Assembly (NCBI RefSeq): GCF_000003815.2
Contig: NC_049979.1
Location: forward strand, 7,220,729-7,284,728
Length of the DNA: 64,000 nucleotides
Direction of reading: 5' to 3'
Source: Branchiostoma floridae
Taxonomy: Eukaryota > Chordata > Leptocardii > Amphioxiformes > Branchiostomatidae
The notes under the pieces were generated by a model. The model worked only from the letters and a program-made list of their open reading frames with translations, was not told where the DNA came from and did no database searches. How positions within the stretch are numbered: position 1 is the first letter of the stretch; every line of letters begins with the position of its first letter. A program made the position numbers and the translations under genes. Positions 23,063-34,200 of this stretch are shown here, one piece after another.

Positions 23063-25226
23063 CTACTTCACGAGGCCATGCTTCTTTGCTTCTGTCTCGT
23101 AGATGAGTAGCCTCCACATTTTGACGACAAAAACTTCTGCCTCTTCATCCAAAACCTGCAGGGCAACAAGAAAAAAAGGTCATTTTCAAATCTCTGAAAT
23201 AGCACACCAAAATGGTATAACATTTTGTTGTTGAATGACTCTTTGCAACATTTGAATTTTTTGATGTTTTGCTTTCGTAAGTGATTTTAGTTGTAGGTCT
23301 AACAAAACCTAGATACATTTATAGTACCACACTGGCAAACAACATGACCAAAACACTTAAAACTCAATGATGTCCACTTCCACAACACAAAATTAACTTC
23401 AGTGTGAAAACTACTGACAGGTAGAACCACTTACCATTGCAACATCTTCGAGAATGCTTTTGGGTACGCTATGTGCCATCACCTGCAAGGATAATCAATG
23501 CCATTAGTATCTGCATACTCTAAAAAAACAATATCCTTATAACATCTGTCCCATTCCTTATCTAACCACATCAGCTGTCTGTGATTCTGCAGTTTGTTGA
23601 GGTACGTTGAGCATTATCTATATGGTTAACCATAGTTCCTCCCCAACAAGCTAGCACTTGTGCATTCATGAATATTACTATGAATGTTTATTGTGTTAGC
23701 AGTTAACACAGAAAGAAAAAAAATTAGTACACTGAATTTTTTACTGTTGCACATGAATAAAAGTTATTGTTATTTAAATGGTATTGGGTTGTTATTGTTA
23801 TTGGGTGGGCCGAGTACTCTCTCTTCACAGCCAGGGGCTGAATTGCAACATGCAGGGCTAAATCACAAGGGTCTGGAGCGAGCTGCCATGTTGAGAATAT
23901 CTCTCACCATTAACCATAACAAATCAAACAGTGCTCAGCAATTGCTACAGGCCTTCCACGACCTCCACATAGCCGTACCTTTTGACAGATGAACTCTGTA
24001 AGTGTGGGTTCCTCCTCTCCGATGTACTCCACAATCTTCTTGTTGATCCAGGGCTTGACTCTCTTCTCCATCAGCCCCTGCCAGACAACAACAATTGTTA
24101 CAGATCTGATGTCTTTACAGGCAATAGTCCATCTGTAGTCCATCATAGTTTCTTTAGATATTGAAATGTTTGCAGTTTCCTTTTCACAGTGACTTTCAAC
24201 CGCAAATTAATGACACGGCAAATATGCATTTCAAATGTGTTACTACTGTATTGCAGAATTGTTTTAACCGCAAACTGAAAACACGAGAAAAACATCCTCT
24301 TTTATTCTACAGTAGAAGCTGTTTAATTGCACACCCAATATGTATTGCAATAATGCAAAAGTTATACAGCTGGACTGCACCAGTTTGGGATTATGGAATT
24401 CAGTGCAATAAACAGAAGTAATGTGCGGTAATCCGTTATACAATTATTGACTTCTAGTGTACTACGAAATGAAGTCGCCACAAACATATTATGAATTTAC
24501 ACAATAACAATATTCAGTTAACTGAACCACTAGCTAATCCACTCAGCTATCACTTATACTAGGATGCTAAAGCAAACAAACTGTCAGGCTTTTAGCTAGG
24601 ATTTTTTATCATAGGGTGTCCAAATTTCTTGCTGTTTGGCGAAGCCTGTTGATGCGAATATTGCAGGGGGTCTGGGGACATCCTCACTCAGAAAATTTTG
24701 AAATTTATAACTCTCTGAAACACTATTTCCCACATTTTGAGGTGCAAATTTGTGGGAATGAAGACAATGTACTGTCAGACAGGCCGCACGTGGCCTGTAG
24801 CATCCCTGGTCAATCAGAATTTCATGCTTGTCAGAGGATGTGCTCCCCAGTCTAAGGGCGCACAATTTGAGTTATTTTTTTAACAGGCCATACGCCTGCC
24901 TGGCTAAAAGCCTGCACTCTGTACAACTGCACCCAAACTGACCTGATCGACCTGCGACCAGTCCAGGCTGTAGGCAAACAGCTCATCCTTAGCCGTGGGG
25001 ATCTTCTCGATCAAGTTCTTGATGCTCTTCCTCTTCTCCTCTGTGGAGGACATGGCTGTCGGCACGTGGCTCACGGCCATCTTCTCCTCCTCGGTGTACT
25101 CGATGGGGATCAGCTTCCGCTTCTTGGGCCCGTCATCTGTGCCGTCCTCGTCGTCATTGCTGAAGACCTGGCCGATGGGAATCTTCCTCTTGGGCGGGGC
25201 CTGAGCAGGGCTGCTGGTGGCTGGAG
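23063..25226 (-). CDS. RBM25: RBM25 C-terminal PWI domain exons
   Basis: Exons 24943-25226, 23979-24077, 23435-23482 and 23063-23155 encode EEKRKSIKNLIEKIPTAKDE, FAYSLDWSQV, the PWI core KPWINKKI, YIGEEEPTL and the conserved end WRLLIYETEAKKHGLVK. PWI domains bind nucleic acid in splicing proteins. The acceptor of 24943-25226 has two possible sites five or so bases apart (ctaaag or ttgcag), both keeping frame. Confidence 0.92.
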
Positions 25227-28200
25227 CTGCAACTTTAGCAACACAAGAGGACTGAGGTTTAGGAGTAGATCTACACAAGATTATGAGTACAGAGAATTCC
25301 TGTCTAGGCACGGTCCAGGTCCAGAGGATCAAGTCCAGGTCTGAACCTGAATCTAATTATCTGTGAAAACCTGTGAATGGGCCATACTCAAAACAATGGT
25401 CCATTTGGCTACAAAGGAATCTGTTTGGTGGAGTATCCAACGTCCATTGGCAATTTAAAATTCTATCATCATGTAAACAACATTAACTGCTTCTGTTTTA
25501 TACCTAGTTTGACTGTAGAAATGACTATCAGCTCTCCTCTACTGGCACACTGTACCGGTACCCACTCTTGCACAAGATGCGTATAAAAATGCAAGATTCG
25601 TCAACCTGAAGTGACTCAGAAAGCAGCATGGCACTAGTGTTTTTTAAGATGTAATTAAGACAAAATGAAAGCAGTTTCAAAGCAGTTACTATGTATACCA
25701 CAGGAGTAAAATGCAGAGCTTTCTCCTACCAAACTTGAGACCAAATCCGATCTTGGGTTTCTGGTTTGCGGGAGGGGGTTCTGGTCCCTGGACTGGTGCG
25801 AAGCTGTCCTGAGAGGACTCGTCCGGGGGCGAGTCTGGTTTGGGAGCGGAGGGGAAGATGATCCCGGCTGGAGACTCCCCTCCTGAGGCTGCCATGGGGG
25901 AGTCTTGGGAGGACACGGACGGAGCTGCCTTCACCTGGACAGGACATGAAGACAACTTAGCGGGTGGCAGTCTCTTCCAAATGATAGGTGGGATGAAGAT
26001 AACCATACTCAGCACAAAGAAATTCGGAAACTTGAATTCGATTAATTACATCCCTGTCATCACTTTGCATGCCATTATCACAAAACAAAAATGTTGACAT
26101 TCCTCTTCCAATAGTGTGGATCAACCCAAACAAAGTATACAAACTTCATATACCAAGTTCAGTCCTGCCTGAGATACTAGTAGGTACTGAATTGAAACTG
26201 AAACAAAACAGGTGCACAGAACAACACTCCTATATTAGTTCTAACCTACCTGTATAGGTGGGAATGCTGGTTTGAGTGTTGGTTCCAGGTGAGGTTTGGT
26301 CTCTCGTGGTGAAGGCTCTGGAGGTTCAGTTTTCAACTGTGGCTCTTTGTGCTTTTCTGTCTCCCTTTCCAACTAGAGTAACAGGAGAGATAAGTTGTCA
26401 TACTCAGGCAAGCAGATATTCTATTTTCAAGAAAGTTTGGGATTGTCTTCTCACCGCAAAAGTGCCACCTACATCGGCTACATATAGCGGTGAGAAGCAG
26501 ACTTCAAGTTAAAAGATCTGACGAAGGTGTTTGAGAGAGATCGAAACGTACGCAATGTAAGTACCTGCTGGTTGTGTAAAGTAAATTCTCCTATATCTTA
26601 TTTTCATTCTGTCTAAAGTCTTTACAATCTTTCCTAGGAAGTCTCCCAAAAGTACTTACTCTTTCAACTTCTGCCTGTGGGTCAGGGTGTCCTTCTTCCA
26701 TCAGGCGTCGTCGGATTTCTTCTATCTCCTCCTTCTCTTTCCTTCTGTCCATCTCATCCAGCTCAATCTCTTTCTGCCTCTCTTTTAATCTCTTCTGTAA
26801 AGCACTGCCCCTACAGGAGGGTAGAAAAGTCCTGCTGTAGCATAGAAGCCGCTGAACATATTTCAGACTACATCTAATTTTAATTACAACATCACATAAG
26901 CCCATTAAAACAGCACCAATAGTGTTTGATTTGAAATATACCTCACACAATTATCACTCCATACTGCTCTCTGTTTGAGCAAGCCAAGGCCACGATACAA
27001 GTATCTGTAAAGTCAAGAGTGCTTGCTTAGCATGGAGAAAGAGAGAAAGCTATGCAGAGTGGCTTACTAGTACATTGAAAAGAGTTTTCAGCAACTCAAA
27101 GTACAGGTCCTCTACACAGCTAGACCTCCTATCAATTTTTCAGAGAACCTGAACAGTAATTTTTGCCAATGACGAGGGTTGAAAAATTTCTTAGCAAAAT
27201 GAAAAGTAGCTGAACAGAAGTATGATACAGAAGTGGTAATCCAGATAGCTTACTTGTAGTATTTAGGGTCGTCTCTCTCATCGTCATAGTCCTCCAGGAA
27301 CTCCTTCAGTCGCTTGGCTTCTTTGATCTGAAAAAGAAAAGACACAATAGTGTAAATGCAGAAACTTTCGCGGTGGTTTAATGTTCGCGGTTTTCGCGGT
27401 GGCCACTTCAAGGCAAACTTAAAACCGCCGCGAACATTTTTCCATGGCAGTGACTACAGTGCATGGTGCTGCCGCAAAAGTTAAAACCACTGCGAAAAGT
27501 CGTTTTTCCCACTACCGCAAAATTAAATCCCCACAACTTAAATGCATTTACAGTAACCTGTACGGACAGTCTCTGGTATATCCTATTTAACAACTTCTAA
27601 ATTACCAAAAGGTCAAAACAATACACAAAGATCCTATTTACCATTTCTTTCTTCCTGTCTTCTTCTCTCTCGTTTTCCTTGTCGTACTCCCGAGTTTTCC
27701 GTCTCTCTCGCGTCTCCCAGGCTTTCAGTCGCTACAAAGGAGAGATATCAGTATAGTCATGAATTGAACTGACCAAACCAAAATCTGACCTCTATAACAC
27801 TGGAAACAAACTTCATACCAATCTATTTTCTAATATCCAGTAGAACAACTAAAAGAGGCCATCAAATTCTATAGAAATTCGTCAACATTCCCAGAGAAAA
27901 AGAGCACATCTTTTGTATACCATTTTGCATGTCCGAAACTTAACTGTTACATGCAATTAGTCTTCTGGTAAGAATTTGCAATAAACTTGTTGATGAACAA
28001 TCAGGTACTGCGAAAGTACCTCCTGACAGTGTCACTGACAAAAACAACTGGATAGTAGTTGAAACGTCTGACCGTTTCCAAAACCATATCCAGTTGCTTG
28101 AGTAACTACTTTCTGGCATATCTTTTTACCCTGATGTCTAACCTACATCAACGTACCTCCTGATAGGCCAGCTCTTTCTCCCTCAGCTTTCTCTCCAGTT

Positions 28201-31200
28201 TACGCCTCTCGTATGCTTCCTCCTCTTCTTCTCTTTCCTTTTCACGGTCCCGCTCGCGTCGCTCTCTATCGTACTCCCGTTCGCGGTCCATTCTCTCCCG
28301 TTCCCTGCGGCTACTACTGTTAGGCATAAAGGTGAATGGTACGTTATTTTACACGTACTTTGTAAGCAGAGTTCTAGCCAGCCTGAAATTTGTTTCCGTC
28401 CCCTGGATTTTGAACGGAGATCCTATCCAGCCTAGGAGGGTCTCGGGGCATGCTCTGCCGGGAAAATTGTGAAATGTAGACCCTCTGAAATGCTAGTATT
28501 TCCTACATTTTGAGGGGTAAATTTTGCTAGTAGACTTAGCTTGGTTCAATAGCATCTGTTTTGGTGAAAAAATCCACAGGGATTTAAGCTCACAGAGGAC
28601 GGAATGTGCAAAATTTTTTTCCGTCCCCAGCAGCAAGACGGAAAAACGAATGCTGGCTAGAAACCTGTCGTGAAGCATAGCTTTTTTTCTTTTCTTCCAT
28701 AGCCATTTCCTTACAAGTCATTACTTTGGATCAACCTTCTACATCTATTTCACACAGCAGCAAGGTGGCTGGTACAGGCAATCAAGTACTCACAAACCTC
28801 AGCTCTGGATAACCACCACACATGCTGGGGCATACTCGATATCAGTAGAGTCATCACTGGTTTGTGCATAATATCTACTCTAACGGTGCAACAGGATCAG
28901 GTCAAAACTTCATTCAGTATTTAGAAGCTACTAATCAACACTGTGCACTGGCCAGGGACATGTTGATATAAAAACTTTCAAATTTCCACTGATCATCTTT
29001 TAAGTTTAAATATCCTACACAATGCCATCCGGTGCTGGAAGATGCTTTTTCCTTCAGTTACATTGACAGGTACCTGATCTACCTAACAAGAAGACAAACA
29101 CAACATCAGCATTACAATAACTTTTCAGTCTTCATGGTTGACCGTTTTGCAACTCTCCATGCTGCATCTCCAGACACACAGCGAAATAGAGCTGGGACCA
29201 GTAAGTACCTTTCCCTCTCCCTTTCCCTCCTGTTTATGTAGTACCTCTCTCTTTCTCGTTCCTTTTCACGCTCGCGCTCCCGCTCTTTCCGGCGCCGTTC
29301 CTCTTCCCTCTCCCTTTCTCTCTCCCGCTCCCTTTCCTTCTCCCTCTCCCGCTCTCGTCGTTCCCGTTCTTTCTCTCGCTCTCTCTCCCTCTCCTTCCGT
29401 TCTTTGTCTCTTTCTTTCTCCTTTTCTTCATCGTTCTGCAAGTGAGGAGGTTAGACAACAGAGAAAAGATGGATTAGACGCTGCCAAGGCATGTCCCAAT
29501 TTCACAAACATAAAGCAAGACAAGAATATTACCCAACACGAATATGCAGCTCTCCTATACAATTGGCAAATCTAACCAGTAAACACATGGTTTTATACAA
29601 CAGCATAATTTCTTGGGCCACAGGAATTCTTTGCATGGAGGATATTTGTGTATCACATGCTTTCTTTTAGAGCTGTAGACAATTATCAAGACATAATGAT
29701 GATATTCATAATCACAGCAATACCTACAAGGAGACATCACTACAAAAGATGCTGAGCTAGTGAAGTCTGCACATCAAACACAAGGAGCAAAGTAGCTACG
29801 CAAGAATTATTCAAATTTAGGCAGCAAAAATTGATGTTGAGTTTCACACAAATTGAAGAATGTTAATCTGTCAATAATTTTCACACCAATAAAAATTTCC
29901 ATAGGAAAAAAACAGCTTTTTTGCCTGACATCATTTTCACAGACATTTTAGGCTTTTCATAGTTGCAATTCTAAAATCTGGAACTGGGGCTTTGTGACCC
30001 AACATTAACCAGAACTTTTGTTTTACATTGCTGCACAACAATTACTTAAGCTACAGGTAGGCTTGTTTTTACTTGGAGCAGGATTCTGAACAGCTCCAAC
30101 TTGTTGCAGTGTTTGTAGAGTGATGTATGGTTCTGACAGATAAAAAAGGATTTGCAAAAAAGACTTGTTCAAAACCATCACAACTGAGATGTCCCCCAGT
30201 GAATGGTTCTGTTAAAGTGCTGTTTTGTCAGATTCTACTGGAGGGTATTTGCACTGATAATTGATAGATAAGTCTGGGGGACATCCCAGCACAAAAGAAT
30301 GTCTTTCCCCCTTACACTAAGTCCAAGGCAAGTACCAGTACAGCACCACTTCTATGTTCAAGTTGCACATACTTCAACAGGTGACAACAAACCAGAACAT
30401 GGAGAGCATACTAGAAGTGACATTGAGGTATTGACGTGACCTGACATAGCTGTAATGGACACGGGGCTTGCGGGCAGCCAACCTCTCGCGCTGCGTTCTA
30501 CTGCTTTTCATTATGGTCTTCTTGGAAAAGAATATGGTTAGGAGGCACGGGAGTGCCCAGGAAATAAATCTGACGGACAAATATCACATGTGCAATGAAC
30601 GTCACAAGGCATATCTTACGTTACAACCTAGGGTTCTGTGCTATCTACCTGTCAGGAAAAAAATGCATGTGGGAAAGGGTTTAGTGTCCAAACATGTCAA
30701 TAACACATGGCGATATTTTTTACAGGCCATACAACAAGTGATACCCAGTTGTGCTCAAACAATGGGTGCCTGTTGAAGCATTAAGTGCTGACATACAGTT
30801 ACAAGTAGTAACCACTGCATATACATCAAAGCTTCTATTACTCTCACTCAGTCAGTGGATGTCCCTCCATTTTCTGGTGTTGACACATTTCTTATAAATG
30901 CATGTTAATGCATCCAATTATATGTGAAAAAGAAATTCCATCAGAGACACTACTTTGTTCCACATGCAGTGAATAATGAAGGATCTGTTTGGCACATAAG
31001 TGGATATCATCACTGCTTCCTGCAAAAAAAGCATGTCCTCTACAAAACTGAGAAGTTGCCATACCTCTTGATACTTGTTGGGTGTACATGTCCCCAAACA
31101 CAAAAAAGATCTCTCACTGTGCACTAAATAAACGTTCAAAGAAACAAGTGCCATGCAGGTGTGGGCTAGATGTCAGACAGGAAGGTGAGGAAGAGGCAAA

Positions 31201-34200
31201 AATATATTGGTGCAAAGGGTTGATGGCATAGAATGGGTAAGCACTTAGCAACAAGAAAGGCACTTTAAAAGCGAACACACACAGGCATGATCGCCAAGAG
31301 TTAAACAAGAATATCAGGTAAAATACTGAAGGAGAATCATACCTGTTGTGATCAGGATCATGTACCCAGCAACTTAACATATCAGTTTTAGTAGAGAACT
31401 TTAAAGATACTTACAGTTTTTCCTGTTCAAAACACAGCAATACACTTTGGGCAGATTGAGAGCTGCTCCTTGCTTTTGTCTCCAAATGTCATCTATTATT
31501 TGTGTGGTTGAGCAATACATTGTCCGTTAAAGGACAGCTAATGGCTGGAGGAGGTTTTAGCAGTTATGATTTCAGGATAAGGGAGGGCTGAACGATTAAC
31601 ATTCCTTTTCTTGTTGGCATCCCCAAATTTCTTCATCATTTTCTACACTACTTTTCCCATGTTTTAAGATTGAGTTCCAATAACATGCTGTTTGTTGCCC
31701 ATTGAAAGAACTTGAGATTGTTCTACAGCATTTTCACATTTTGGACAAAATAGTTTCAAAATCCAGTATAGCACATACCCAAGTGATAATGATCTTGGAA
31801 CTCCAAACATCAATCATAGTGATAACAATTTTGTGATTTTTTTTAATCACTGATAACATGGGCTATACAAGAGGGGATTGTGACCTGAAAGTGTAACATT
31901 ACATCAGGACAGTTGAACTTTGAACTTCTTGTCACTGGTCCTCAGCAGGGGTGAAAGGTCAATGTTAGCCATGTTGCCTGACTAAATCGTCAGCTTATGG
32001 AACCATGTAAACCTCTGTTTGACAGTATTTTGGATAAAAGGCTGAAATGAAACTGCAAACCATACAATAATGAAAGATCCTTAAATCACAAGACCAACAG
32101 TCACCTTCCATTTCCAAAGCTTGCAGGACAGAAATACCACCCATGACAAAATCTAGTCTAATGCCACATTACTGTTGGTCCTTCTTCTACACCTCCAGCA
32201 TAGCTTACCTTGTGAGCTTCACGGAAACTCCGAATCTCTTTGGTGATCAGATTACGTTTCTCTTCATCAACCTCCATGTCCTCTAGGTCGTCCTACAAAC
32301 AACGGCAAATAATCAATAGATCAATAAGTAAATATTCTGGAAAGTAAACATAAAATGAGACGTTTCGCGGGAGAGTGCAACAAATTACCCATCAAGCTTT
32401 GACTTTCCATATCTTAATTCTTATAATTACATCTTCACTGGTTCACGTAACTCCCATCTGAGTAACAATCCCTTATCAAGTAGCCCTTCCCTTCCATACA
32501 CACCAGTGAACTGGCTACAATTTCAATGTCCAGCAAGTCCAGAAGCTGAAGGTAATAAGATGAAACTCAACTTACTATTGCCTCTTCTTTTTTGTCCTCC
32601 TTCTTCTGCTTAGCTTTGGGCTTGTCTCCAAGGAGGCCTTCCTTCTTCCCTGCAAACATACAACATAGGATAAGAATATTGGTCACCACTGGTACGGCAG
32701 GGTCCACAGCAAAATAAAACTCACCAACAGAAGTCTACCATCTTAAAACACTTTTTTAGACCTCCCATGAAATGGCTTATTCACCTTTGCTTGGCCTGTC
32801 ATCAGGGATAGGTGTGTTTAGCTCTGTGTTGTGTTCTCTCTTCAGCTGCTCAAGCTGCTCCATGGCAAAGTTATCTTGTCTTATAGTCTCCTCATCAAGT
32901 TCATCAGTGTCCTGGGGGACAAAAAAATACAAAACCGAGTTGTGACTATGTAGGAATTCCCATCTTCTTGTCTGAACAAATTGGCCAATGATTAAACAAA
33001 CCCATTAAAAGCTTAAGCCCTAGTGGTGAAGGAAATGACCTTTGACTGAATGCTTATCAACTGTCGATATCCAATCCAAACCATCTGTGGTAATCTTTAT
33101 GTAACAGTGTATGGCAGCAACATGAACAGTAACGTGAACCAACCTTGTCCCCTGAGTTTCCCTTTGCAGCCTTCTTCTTGCCCATGTACTCATCCAGGAC
33201 CGCCCGAGTCTTGGCGTCCACTTTCACCAGCAGTTTCTTGTCGCCCAGCTGCCAGTCGTGCAGCAGCCGTAGGGCCCTCAGGGTGGACTCTGGTTCAGCG
33301 TACTCGCAAAATCCGAAGGCTGGAGAAATCACAGAGCAACACACACCCTTGTAATGTGCTCAACTGCAACCCATGGCAAGCTTACGACCACTGCTCATTT
33401 ACATAACACTTGGCATTTTTCTATAAGCTAGGATATACAACAGCCTCCTAATGAATAGAACTTGATGCATCTAGACCACAAACAATATATTACATGTACA
33501 TATGAAAAGTCAAAAAAGGCTATTCATGTATCTTGCTTGATTTTTCATAAATATTCTATGATACAGTCATGTCAGAGTATATTCTAGCTAGCTAGTGTTG
33601 TGCTTCATTTGTGACAAAATAAAGCTGTCATAGTCTCCCTTTCTGCACTTTTTAGCAGTATTAACAATCATGTAACAAGAGTTATGCATGCAGGCTTGCC
33701 AATACTACTGCTGCTACACCAGCCACTAATGCACACACACAACGGCTTGTCTGGAAACAATTTTTCATAAACATCAGATGTGTGATAACAAAAGCACAAT
33801 CATCCACATGCAGAAAAACATCACATTACCATGCCTATCAGATTTTTTGGCTACAAATAACAGACATGCAAACAGAACTTCAAAAGACAAACAATGAAGG
33901 GAAATCAGAATAAGAAGTTTTCTCACATTTGGTAGTACCTTGCAGCTTCCCAGTGGCCCCCTGGACTCTCTTCCAGCTCAGGACAGTTCCACATTTCTAC
34001 AAAAGAGGTTGGCAGGAAGTTAAAACGACCATCAGAGTTACCAGGTAGTGATGCACAAGTTGCATGTAAGCTACACCACTAACACCAGCACATCGGATTT
34101 ACCTTTCAGACTACCTGCTGCAAAAGAAAACAACCTTTCAGCTGGACAGCTTTTGTTCTGAATTCACTTACATTACAGCAGTGCAATTATTTTTTGAAAA

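Noticed and set aside
29138-29575. 145-codon plus-strand frame rich in Pro/Ser/Leu
   Set aside because: Antisense shadow of the RBM25 RE/RD exon.
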